This document shows positions 12,567-23,700 of a stretch of DNA of 64,000 bases, in pieces; within the stretch, counting starts at the first letter, position 1, and each line of letters begins with the position of its first letter. The DNA is taken from contig JAOBSW010000678.1 in assembly GCA_026214975.1 (NCBI GenBank), forward strand, positions 91,517-155,516, read 5' to 3'. The stretch comes from Gentiana macrophylla (taxonomy: Eukaryota > Streptophyta > Magnoliopsida > Gentianales > Gentianaceae). The notes under the pieces were generated by a model. That model was not told the origin of the DNA and made no database searches. It was given only the letters and a program-made list of their open reading frames with translations. The translations under genes were made by a program, and so were the position numbers.

Positions 12567-12750
12567 TCACTCAATTCTACCCTTGATTATAAAAAATAAA
12601 AAAAATCTACCCTTGATTATGCTTTCACTCAATTCTACCCTTGATTAACCCTTGATTATAAAAAATAAAAAAAATCTACCCTTGATTATGCTTTCACTCA
12701 ATTCTACCCTTGATTATAAAAATTAAAAAAATCTACCCTTGATTATGCTA
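12567..12750. repeat. Minisatellite, ~58-bp unit, three copies
   Basis: The unit holds 'cactcaattctacccttgat' and 'aaatctacccttgattatgc'. Copies start near 12567, 12625 and 12694; the middle one has an extra 'taacccttgat' insertion. There are no spacers, so this is not a CRISPR array. Confidence 0.85.
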
Positions 12751-14035
12751 TTTATCACGAAACTTCGTAATAAATTTTCCTCATTTTATAATTTCCCGTA
12801 CAAAACTTGCAAATGTAATTCACTTGTAATTTAAATTCAACTTTCTTAGTTCTTTCTTTAAAAAAAAAAAAAAAACACTTTCTTAATTCGAACAATCACT
12901 TATCCTTAAGATGAAAAAGTAAAAATCTATAATCAATTGTTTAGTTGTCCAGCATTCCATTAATTTGACAATTAACTTAACGTTGCTGTACCACTTTTTA
13001 TTTATTTATAATTTTTTACAACATTAAATATATGTATATATATTGATTCAAGGTTGTTAAATATTGGTATTTGACAAATACCTCATTGTATTGATATTCT
13101 ATTAACTTCTTACAACTCCCGGTGAAATTTTAAAATACAACCGTTATAAGAAGGTTTTATCAAGTGCATACATTACAACCATTCATTTTTAATCTCTCAC
13201 ACAAGATAAACGTGCATTATGTGAAAGAGAGTAAAAATGAGAGGCTTTAATGTATGCCACTTGGTATAACCTTCCTACAACCGTTGCACCATAAAATCTC
13301 TCTTATTTATATGTGCGTGTGTGAGAAAAATGTATTTTAACCACCGTGGATTTAGAGTTAGATTTTAATACTAGTGGAATTGAGCCGTGCAAGGCACGAC
13401 GGGCCTAACATAACTCGTTACCAACGATAATACTAAAGAAGTATAAAGCTCTTTCCTAGAGACGTGAAGATTGTGAATCACTTCTCTTCCAGACCTATCA
13501 GGAGTTTCCACCTACAAAATGAACCACAATACGACGTATCGGAGAACAATGTCATAAATTCGATCCCTTTAGCTTCGACTTTACGTAATGAAACATTATA
13601 GAAAAACAAAAAGCGGACCATAACTACACGGTCAAATCCCCCGGGACGCCTTAGCTTCCAGATCATTAATATGCTTGAAAATGTGTTTCATTCATTTTCT
13701 ACACGGAATTTCTCTTTCTTATCATTAATGAATACGTCAATGATCTCGTTAACATTCATTTGGTGGAAAAAAATCATGTGTCAAACGGTCTGAAGAATAT
13801 AAAAAGTGATCTGATATTCCAACGTCAAATTTAGTGACGCTCGTACTACAAACGGCCGTCGGTTCCACCGACGTTATGGTGTTGACAATAAAAAAACATT
13901 TAATGTGGTGTCAAGAGTGATTTATAAGGCTCCGAGAGTAATCGTGGCACCGTGAGTAATTTCGTGGTGTCGATAGAAGCCACATAAACACATCATATAT
14001 TCTTACACGACTAATAAGTTCAATATTGCTAGTCA

Positions 14036-14425
14036 GACAAATATGAAAAATGATTCTTCAAGTAAACTCAGAATAAATAGAGGCGGGTTCTATTGCCACT
14101 ACCATTTTAGTATTGGCACCATTTTTAAAAAAAAATTCCATTTAATTTTATACACCACCAAATAACTTTTTTGGCACCACGTTACAAGCGTCAGATGTAC
14201 CAATGATTTATAGGGTGCCGAGAGTAATCGTCACGCCGTGGCTATTTTCGTGGTGCGGATATTTGTTCGGCTACTCTCTTTTTTGTATTTTATAGCTAAA
14301 CTTGACTCATCTTCCATCGTATACAACACAACACAACGTGAAATCCGTTGGTCTTTCCTTCTTTTTTTTTATCATTTTCAGCACAAACTACGTACTAATG
14401 GCACACGGTTGATTTAAAAAAAAAC
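14036..14425. repeat. Dispersed repeat unit, copy 1
   Basis: Carries in order 'tcttcaagta.actcagaata', 'cgggttctattg', 'tggcaccatttt', 'gagagtaatcgtc', 'tttcgtggtgcgga', 'gctaaacttgactcatcttc' and 'ggcacacggttgattt'. The same order recurs at 16978-17365, and parts recur at 16176-16400 and 17398-17695. No coding frame is visible. It is cut at its right end by the solo LTR at 14426. Confidence 0.7.
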
Positions 14426-16140
14426 TGATGGAGTCAATCCTTTCATGCATTTCACACGTGTTTTACCCCTATTTTGTAGCACTTTGAGCCTCATTTCAAT
14501 CAATTAGATGCCTAATCACGTTTATTTTATCACTCAAGGTTCCACATCACACTTAGTCGGAAATCTCATTTTTATCATTGAAATGTGGACCTTTATCGCA
14601 CACACGGGTCTGACGCGACCCCCATGATTTTCTGGGATAGGTTTGTATTGTATTTTGCAAGTATAGGGATTTACCGGGCCCCCCAAAATGTCTCAAGCTC
14701 GTATATCGGGATGGTTGGTGAGTTTGAACAAGAATTGGAGAGGAAGAAGTTTAAATTTTGGAAATCTGCATTCTTGGTACTTACGAAGTCATCTTGGTAG
14801 TCACCCGAACTTGAAAGAATTTGGACAGGATACAGAAAGCTTCGGTAGCCACCAGGACAAGCCTTGGTGACTACCGAGAATTGAAGCGAGTAATGGTCCA
14901 TGCTGGTTCTTACCAAGAAAGCTGCGGTTCCCACCGAAGTCTGTTTTTGAGCTATATTAATCCCTCACCCTCATTTTGACCAAAAAAGACAGGGGACAGC
15001 TCTTGGGGTCGAAAATTGGGGCTGGGAGAGCACTCTCTTCTCACCTCAAAATCCTTAATTCTATGATAGATTTAGCCACAAAAGGAAGATCAAATCCAAA
15101 CCAATTTATGTTATCTCCTTCTACTTGCTTAGATAGTTTCTCTTCTTCTTAGTTTCTTATTCAAAAACACAAAAATTACTTGTTTTTAGCTTTAATTTCC
15201 TGCAATTTCTTGTAATTGGAGCATGGGCTTTGTTCATCCATGGTAGATACATCAATTTTTGGTTGAATCTTCATGGGAATTGGACTAATTTCATGTTTTC
15301 ATCTTTGAATTGAGGTATATCTTCTCCTTTTAGTGTAGTTTCCTGTTTTCATGGATGTATTTGGTATGACTTGCTTTTCCATTGCATTAATCATGTAGCT
15401 AAGTTAAATATGGCTTGGGTGATAAGAAAATGAGCTAGAAATCTTGTAATTGCTTGGATTCAAGTTAGATTGTCTTGTATGTTCTTGATTTGTTTATGTC
15501 AAGGTGATTGATCTTCATGGGTGTGATTAATTAATGACTAATTGCATCATCTAAGTGTTAATTCGAGGCGTAATTGTAAGAATTGGCATTGACACTAGTC
15601 ATCATGAGCACTTAGTAAAATCATCTAGAGATAGAATTGATTTCTAGAGTGTGTGTTACCTAATCTTAGTTTGGGCGATTTGTAGCACTTCAATGCATAG
15701 CCATTCATTCAATCTAGTCCTAGCCGATAGATAGATGTTTGGTTATAGTTCGTTGATTTGAGAGATCGATTGACGTTAATATTGCGAATTGCACCTTGAA
15801 TGTGTTAAGAACTCATTAGTGAAGCTTGATTCCGAGTAGTTACAAGACCTCATATTTAGTTAATCGGAACATCACCCTAGCCACCTCGTTTCATATCATT
15901 TCCCCTTCATCCGAGTCATTTTACCCTTAGTTAATTGCACTTTTAGTTCGCTTTTCATTAGTTAATTTGTAGTTGGTTCATACTTGCTTCTTGATTAATG
16001 GATACACCTAGACTAATTGTTCGGGCCGCTTTGGTACTCAATTGAGATTTCTCCCTGTGGATACGACCTTGACTCACCTAACTAGACTACAATTGACTCG
16101 GTACACTGCCGGTTAGATTGGAAGCCTAGAAAGGCTGATC
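14426..16140 (+). mobile_element. Solo or truncated LTR, Gypsy type
   Basis: About 1.7 kb beginning TGATGGAGTCAATCC and ending GGCTGATCA. Its plan matches the complete LTRs at 47378 and 52200, which begin TGATGAG and end in a 'gatacgacctt/gatcgacctt', 'ggtac.ct', 'ggtta', TCA-AG series. It interrupts the repeat unit between 'aaaaaaaaac' and 'caaaccacaaagg', two pieces that are continuous in another copy. A few bases like a primer-site start (AGCTTT) follow the end. No internal region or second LTR is present. Confidence 0.65.
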
Positions 16141-16175
16141 AAGCTTTATTACAAACCACAAAGGTTTGATAAAAA

Positions 16176-16400
16176 AAACAAGAGTAATCGTGGCGCAGTG
16201 ACTATTTTCGTGGCGCGGAGATTTGTTCGGCCATTTTTTTGATATTGTATTTTATAGTTTAACTTGGCACATATTCCATCGTCACTACACAGCAGAACTT
16301 CAAATCCGTCGGTCTTTCCGTTTTTTTTTTTCCATTTTCTGCACAAACTACTCACGGCACACGTTTGATTTTAAAAAAAAACAAACCACAAAGGTTTGAT
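16176..16400. repeat. Dispersed repeat unit, copy 2 (partial)
   Basis: Begins at 'gagtaatcgtggcgc' and runs to 'cacacgtttgatttt', matching the right half of copy 1. It is followed by 'aaccacaaaggtttgat', which also precedes it, so the copies were once in tandem. Confidence 0.65.
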
Positions 16401-16456
16401 TAAAAAAAAATTGCCACGTGTGGTGTTTTTTTCGGTTTGATTTTCGGTTCGCGTAC

Positions 16457-16687
16457 CAGGGGCGGATCCACGTACCCCGGGGGGGTCACGTGACCCCACT
16501 GGATTTTTAAAATAAATAAATAAAAAAAAGTATTAAAACGATATAGTTTTGTTGTTAAAAAGTGTCGTTTTGTCGATAAAAATTGATGTTTTAGACTCCG
16601 GTGACCCCACTGGATTTTTTTTTGGATAAAAGATGTAGTTTTAGACTCCGGTGACACCACTGGAATAATTTCCTGGATCCGCCACTG
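16457..16687. mobile_element. hAT-type MITE with perfect 8-bp target duplication
   Basis: A 231-bp element with ends CAGGGGCGGATCCA and TGGATCCGCCACTG (inverted repeats), flanked on both sides by TCGCGTAC (16449-16456 and 16688-16695). The 8-bp duplication and CA-G start are typical of hAT elements. The interior has 'gtgaccccactgga' words and no ORF. Relatives with the GGCGGATCC end lie near 10672, 18816 and 57239. Confidence 0.88.
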
Positions 16688-16977
16688 TCGCGTACAGATA
16701 AGATATAGAGCGTTATTTGCAACCGAACAAAAATTTAGGTTTCTATATAACGCTAACCGAAATAAATTGCATAGTTTTAGTTGCAGCCGAACAAAAATTT
16801 AGGTTTTTATATAACGATAACTGAAATTTTGGTATTTAAAGAAAAAAAAAACATTCATGCTGCATATTAAAAAAAAATTGCCACGTGTCAGCCAAGAAGG
16901 ATGGCCACGTGGCCTCTTATGGCACACCCTTCGTGGCAATAATAAAGTGAAGATAAAGATAAGATAAGAATATAGCC

Positions 16978-17365
16978 GGTCGGAGCAAATATGAAAAATA
17001 AATCTTCAAGTAACTCAGAATAAATCGAGACGGGTTCTATTGATACTACCAATTTACTATTGGCACCATTTTTTTTTATTAATTTTCATTTAATTATACA
17101 CACCACCAAAAAAAATTTGGCGCCACGTTACACGCGTCAAAGCTACCGATGATTTATAGGGTGCCGAGAGTAATCGTCGTGCCGTGACTTTTTTCGTGGT
17201 GCGGATATTTGTTCTGCTATTTTTTTTGTTGTATTTTATAGCTAAACTTGACTCATCTTCCATCGTACACTACACAGCACAACGTGAAATCCGTCGGTCT
17301 TTCATTCTTATTTTTTTTCCTTTTCAGCACAAACTACTAATGGCACACGGTTGATTTCTAAAATA
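16978..17365. repeat. Dispersed repeat unit, copy 3
   Basis: Near full-length match in order to copy 1 at 14036, from 'gtcggagcaaatatgaaaaa' to 'atggcacacggttgatttc'. Confidence 0.7.
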
Positions 17366-17397
17366 AAAAACATGCCACAAAGGTTTGATAAAAAAAA

Positions 17398-17695
17398 AAC
17401 CAGAGTAATCGTGGTGCCTGGACTATTTTCGTGGCGCAGATAATTGTTTTGGCCAATTTTTTTTGTTGTTGTATTTTATAGCTACACTTGGCCCATCTTC
17501 CGTCGTACACTATACGGCAGAACTTTAAATCCGTCGGTATTTCATTTTTTTTTTCCCATTTTCTGCACAAACTACTAACAAGTATGATAAAAAAAAACAA
17601 CAAAGGAATGGAGAAAAAAAAAAAAATTAGCCACGTGTCAAGCCAAGAAGGTGTCCATGTGGGCCACACCTTCTTGGCTCTTAGATATAGATAAG
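17398..17695. repeat. Dispersed repeat unit, copy 4 with hairpin tail
   Basis: Starts at 'cagagtaatcgtggtgcc', follows copy 3 directly, and ends in a hairpin with 14-base perfect arms (17641-17654 and 17666-17679, AGCCAAGAAGGTGT and its complement). A weaker version of the same tail lies at about 16888-16940. A 3' hairpin recalls Helitrons, but I see no clear CTRR end. Confidence 0.6.
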
Positions 17696-17883
17696 AGATT
17701 ATATATTATAACAAAGATTGAAGAAATCAGGGCTTAATCATCTATTTTGTGAATCTCCAAAATGACTCTGATACGAACGCTCTGATTACGATTCTCATAC
17801 AGATACCGATTCAATCAAAATAAATGTCTAAAATGACACGATAGCCGTAAACAAAAACTTTATGGTAACATCAATCAATCACT

Positions 17884-17885
<2 letters not shown>

Positions 17886-17915
<30 letters not shown>
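17886..17915. repeat. Poly(T) tract
   Basis: About 30 consecutive T residues. Confidence 0.9.
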
Positions 17916-17916
<1 letters not shown>

Positions 17917-18397
17917 TTGACAAAATCATTGATTTTTTAGATGTTATGAAAAATCTATACATATTAAATACATAATTGGTGCACTATTAGAGGTCTATCA
18001 TTTAAAATAAATATCTCGTAAACTTTAGGAACAAGAAATTCTTATAAAATCAAGATTCTCTTATTTTTAGTTTTATTTATTTAATTTTTTTTTCTGAAAA
18101 ATAAAAGAAGAAATCTTTTAGACATGGAAAACTTACTTCCGGTACAATTAAATATATAGTAAGAGCCAATGAGACCTAACTCAAGTAGCTAGAGTTAAGG
18201 TCATGAAACCAAAATGTCTTAGGTCCGAATCTCTTCGGAGACAAAATTAGTCCTCCAACGCCACCTTTATGTGGTTGTAAATAGTGGTGTATATTGTTTT
18301 ATTTTTCAATTGTAATAATAAAAATATATAGCAAGAGAAGCCTTGATTCCCTGATTTTAGGTAATATCCTTTGGACATGGAAAAAGATGGGGATCTG

Positions 18398-18400
<3 letters not shown>

Positions 18401-18476
<76 letters not shown>
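18401..18476. repeat. (TA)n microsatellite
   Basis: About 38 TA dinucleotides followed by poly(T). The Tyr-Ile repeat ORF across it is an artefact. Confidence 0.95.
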
Positions 18477-18485
<9 letters not shown>

Positions 18486-18815
18486 TTTTGTGAAACAAAA
18501 TTTTATTTCATAAGAACTTTTAAACTCATGGCTCAGCTTTTAATTTTTAAGGATTGACGACTGAAGAAAAACAAAGCAAAAAAAACTGAAGAAAAACAAA
18601 GCAAAAAAACTAAAGATCAAAAACTTTCTTTTTCTTCCGAACTCTCTAAGCCATGGTTAACTTCACCTAGATCCGTTCCGTTCTTATAGGTTATTTTAGT
18701 TTAACCCATAACATAGATGTTTTACAAGAATTTTAAATTTTAAATTTTCCTCAAAAAAAAAATTTAAATTACCCAATATTTAATGGCTTTCAAGTCTTAT
18801 AAACAGTAAATGGCG

Positions 18816-18966
18816 GATCCAGAAATTTTGTCCAATGGGGTTCGTAATTGTTTTTCAAAGTATATATTTTATTTCACGGGGTCCGAAATATTTTTCTGTA
18901 GCTAAAATATGGAGTTTTCTTATTTTTCAACGGGGTCCACGTTAGAACAAGTAGATCCGCCTATGC
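18816..18966. mobile_element. GGCGGATCC-ended MITE (hAT-like)
   Basis: A short element with ends TGGCGGATCCAG and TAGATCCGCCTA in inverse orientation and 'ggggtcc' words inside, as in the element at 16457. Its target duplication is not clear. Confidence 0.6.
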
Positions 18967-18979
18967 TTACAGGTATATA

Positions 18980-19660
18980 TAGAGCTATTAATGAGCCGAG
19001 CCGAGCCTAGCCGAGTCTCTATCGTTCAAGATTGTGTTCGTTTATGTTACATGCTTGTTCGTAATGAACTTTAATAAAATAACAAAAAATTATGTTCAAG
19101 ATTAGTTTATTTAGGTCACATACTTGCTCGTGATTAATGTATGATTAATAAACGAACAAAAAAATTATGTTTATATTCAGTTCATTTGTAAAGACAAATT
19201 GTTTGAGCTTATGTTCAGTTCGGCTCATTAAATGCATATTTTCCTACCAGCTCGAGCTCAGGTCGAGTTCGGATCGTTAAGGTATAAAAAATCAAGTTCA
19301 AATGCGTAAATAACAAATGATAAAACATCGTAGCACAAAAAATATTTGAAAGACTCTATAAATAATCTCCAATATTACTTGGTATCTATTTGATGATTAA
19401 ATTACTTATCATCATATGTCTTGATTTTGTTTTTTGGTTTGTTGTTTCCCTTTTTTTCTTAATCTATATAAACATGTTCGTGAATATAATCAAACGTTCG
19501 CGAGTCGAGTTGTTGTTCATGCGTTTAGGAGACTAGCTTTTAATATTAATATATTGTTAAAGCTTGATTTGTTAAATTAATTAAACGAATGATCACATAC
19601 ATTAACAAGCGAACACTAATTTGTTCACGATCGGCTCGATTTATTCATTTAACGGCTCTA
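18980..19660. mobile_element. hAT-like non-autonomous element
   Basis: 681 bp with ends TAGAGCTATTAA and TTAACGGCTCTA (10 of 12 match as inverted repeats) and many 'gctcg' and 'gagccgag' words. The flanking 8-mers GGTATATA and GATATATG agree at 6 of 8 positions. A related element lies in the kinase intron at 22919-23482. Confidence 0.65.
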
Positions 19661-19710
19661 GATATATGAAAGAAGATTATATATATGATCAATGCGTATG
19701 CACTTTTAGA

Positions 19711-19860
19711 TGGGATGAGATCACATGTCTAAGTTGTGTGTCTAATTTCGGTGTTTAAGTAAAAACTACGTCGTTTCATAAATCAAATACACAAGAAACA
19801 ACGTAGTTTTTACTTAGACACCGAAATTAAACACATAACTTAGACAGGTGATCTCGTCCC
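19711..19860. mobile_element. 150-bp fold-back MITE with perfect 8-bp target duplication
   Basis: Almost the whole element is one long inverted repeat. The left arm runs from GGGATGAGATCAC through 'tcggtgt.taagtaaaaact' to 'acgt.gtttc', and the right arm is its complement with only a few mismatches around a ~20-base loop. CTTTTAGA flanks both sides (19703-19710 and 19861-19868), which fits hAT-type insertion. A transcript through it would form a hairpin of about 65 base pairs. Confidence 0.85.
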
Positions 19861-20465
19861 CTTTTAGAGCAGTCATAGATTTGAGATTGCATTAATCCAA
19901 TCAGGCAGCAATACATGACATTGCCAGGACAGTCCCTCTGTTTTTACAGACCCTATGCTAAGTAATCAAAACAACGAAGAAACAAAGGGTTTTCAAAAGA
20001 CATGTTACATGTTTAGACTAATAAATTTATCAGATCAAAAGAAAAACCACACCCCCTAAATTTTGATCATTTTCCGAGGGTCCTAAGCCGGGGCCCTGTT
20101 GGCCTATGCCTAGGGACGGGCCTCGAATTTTTTTTTTTTCCCTTCAAATCTTTTCTGTCTACACAATACATCGTGATCATCATCAGATATTCACTCATCA
20201 TAAATCATCAAACTTTTATATGTGACCCGGATAGTGTCAAATGATTTCAGCATATTTTATTTTGTCAGTATCATCAATAATACAGTCAACTTCACATTTG
20301 TTAGCATTATTATGTACAAGAAGGTGCATGATTGAAACCGGGGGTTCTAGATAGACATAGATTCTCGATCTGTGCGTGTCATCCTTTTGCGCAGGGGGAA
20401 TGCTAACCTTCTATGTATCGTTCCAATTTTATCGGATGTCCCCGAAGGGACTAGATAGAGGTAGA

Positions 20466-20680
20466 TTATGTAGGATGGCGTAGACACTTTGTAGAGTTGT
20501 AGTCCTCTACATCCAATAGTTCTTCTGAGAATGTCCTCTGTATATACCGTTTTCGATGTTCTTTAGGGCACTCCAATTGGACATCATTCCCTTCTAGCAG
20601 TTTTACAACCTGCAATATACAAGTTTAGTAAAAAGGTTATCTTTTTTTTGTTTGTAAAGATGGAGGCAGGCAAGAATCGG

Positions 20681-20715
<35 letters not shown>

Positions 20716-23700
20716 CACAACCGTGCGTTAAAGCAATGATTATATATATATGTACCAGTGAATAGACGACGAATGATTTGGCCAAAACAATTAATTGCAT
20801 GACTCATTCTAGGACTCTCAGAACAAGCTAGATTCTGTTGTATGCACAAAAGTACTGTGTAGATGTAATAAAAGTACTTGCCTGACTCATTCTAGGACGC
20901 ATAATAGGATTCTGCTCGATGCACAAATTGGCAGTTAAAATCACACGATCCATTTCTTCACGATTAAACTCGTTACAAAGAGTAGGATCAACCAATGCTT
21001 CATGATCATTACAGTCGAGTAATGGCTTTGCCTGTTGATTGATAAAGATTTATAAGTAAACAAAATTGTAATGGGAAGAAATAAAATAAGCAGAAGAAAA
21101 AAAAACTAGCTAAAATTACCCAAAGCACCAGACTTTTCTGTGATTCATCTACAGGTTGTTTTCCTGTTACAAGCTCTAGTAATAGGACCCCGAACGAAAA
21201 CACATCCGTTTTCTCGTCCACTATTCCATCCATTAAGTATTCAGGAGCAAAGTACCTACGAAAAAAACGAAACACGAGCTATAATCAAGTGGCACAGTCG
21301 ATCTTTAGAAAGTCGAAATTTAAACTCAACATGCATTCGACTTTGCGGAGGTTAAATATCTATTTTTGACCTTTGCAAAGTCGAGCTTATCTTGAAATGT
21401 GGTGCAACAATAGATTCCTTGTGGTGCTTTTTAACAAGTGCGCCTTTTTTTTTCGTGTTGCCACTAAAAACCGCCTATTGATATTCTATATACACAAAAG
21501 TTGATGGATTACTGACCCAAATGTGCCTTCAAACTTTGATACATTGTGATGAGTCCACTGTTGTGGGAGCCATTTTGCCAGTCCAAAATCACAAATCTGG
21601 AAAAAAAAAAAAAAAAAGGTGAATCGATCATAAGCACATTTAATCACTGAAAAAAACATTCTCTCGAAACAACGACCTAAAAAAAAGAAATCATACTAAA
21701 ACGACACTTATTTAACAAAAGAATATATAACTGCACCTGAGGCACAAAATCCTCTGTCAATAAGATGTTATCTGCTTTGATATCGCGGTGAATAATTCGC
21801 CTTTGGCAATTCTCATGCAAATAAAGTAATCCATTGGCTGTGCCCATTATAATCTTATACCTAGCTTCCCAATCCAGCTTTTTATTTGATCCTTAAACAC
21901 AAATACAAAAAAAAAAAACGACGCAAAATAAGCTTTACTTTATTCGTATCCAGTTGCATATTTTTTTTCTGATGGGCTAATCATGCATGCATGTACGAAT
22001 ATGATGAAACTTAACAAACCATGTAGAAGGGAGCTTAAACTTCCAAGTGAAGACAAGTGAAGAACAAGGTAGGTCCCGCCTTCGACGCCATAGCCAATCA
22101 TCTTGGCTGTATTTGGATGATCTACATGTGCTATGATCCCAATTTCAGATAGAAAGCTTATGGATTGTTCCTCTAAAGTGCCCTTGTTTAGACGTTTAAC
22201 GGCTACAAGTTGTCCATTTGGTAAACACCCTTTAAAAACCTCAGCATAGCCACCCTTTCCAATAAGATTCCCTACATTTTACAAGTGTTAGTAGTAGAAC
22301 AAGCCTAAAACGCGATTGTTTTATCCATACCGTGCAAATGTATCCCGAGAAAAACCAGATCACAGAAAAATGAAGGACACATTAGTACATATGTATATAC
22401 CTTGGCTAAAATTGTTGGTTGCAGCCTGAAGTTCAAAGAGAGTAAAGCTCTTCCAGCAAGAAACAGTGGATGATGATGAAACATTAGCAACATTATTTCC
22501 AATTGAATTGATGCTTTTTCTTCTTAAAATTGTAGTTGATGAAGCAAAAGGTGGAAAAGAAGGTAGCCTTTTAGTTGTCCTTCCTTTCCATAGTTTAAAG
22601 AATCTGCGCCACCGAGATGTTGCACGTGTACTTGTACACCGAATTTCGGTGGGTGATGAGTTATTATTGCTGCTGCTGCTGCTGCTTGTAGTAGTGTCTA
22701 CTGTTTCATGATCAAAGTCTTTAATACATGCTTCTATAACTCCTCTTGGGGATGACACATCATTTTTCTCTTTTTCTTCCTCAAAACATCTCAAATCTGC
22801 TGAAAAAAATATGGGATTTAGATTTATAAGTTGTTGCTTATGAAACAAATTGAATAATATTACTGTCAAAATCGCTTCGATCTGACACAACAAAAGCCAC
22901 AACATGATCTCGTGGTGGAAGTGCTGTTAACGAGCCGAGTATTGGTGGTTCGAACTCGAGCTCGTTTAGCTCATGTGCTCGTTCGAGCTCGTTCGTTTGT
23001 TAAACGAACAAAAATTTATGTTCGAGCTCGGCTCGTTTAAAAGATGAAATTTTCGAGCTCGTGTTCGAGCTCGGCTCGTTAAACATATTTTTGGTCTTTT
23101 GGCTCGAGTTCGGCTCGTCAAGATATAAAACATACAGTGTAAATTTAAAAATAACAAGTTATACATTAAAATTACATATATTACACAACAAAAATTACTA
23201 TAAGAATATCTAACTATTATATAAATTTAATCTATAAGCTCTGTTAGATGAATGAATGAATTATCCTCTTTTGAGTCAGGGTTACTGTAAATTGATGTAT
23301 TTATATAATCACGTTCGCGAACATAATCGAACATTCGTGAACCAGGCTCGTGTTCGTTCGTTAAGCAAACGAGCCTACAATCATGTTCGAGCTCGGCTCG
23401 TTAAGCTAAACGAACATACGATCACGAACACTAACGAGCGAACATGAGTTTGTTCACGGCTGACTATTCGCTTAACAAAGACTTAGGTGGAACCTTACAT
23501 GTGGTGACGGTGAGACTCTTCATAAAATAATCGTCATGTACTGAGTGGTTTCACAGTCACATTATCGTATTGTATTTGTCGTGTCATGTTTTTCTGACAC
23601 AACAAAAGTCCACAACATGATCTTGTGATGGGACATTACATGTTGAAAAATGTTTATTCCACAACAAAATGGTCACAACAAAATACCACTACACATTTAT

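Noticed and set aside
12567..12750. Possible CRISPR-like array
   Set aside because: The copies are directly adjacent with no unique spacers, and the genome is a plant.
14585..14934. Overlapping short ORFs on both strands
   Set aside because: All lie inside the solo LTR; none has a recognisable motif.
18294..18557. ORF with a long Tyr-Ile repeat
   Set aside because: It is a translation of the (TA)n microsatellite.
22466..22711. Plus-strand ORF with a Leu run
   Set aside because: It is the antisense shadow of the Ser-rich N-terminus of the kinase.
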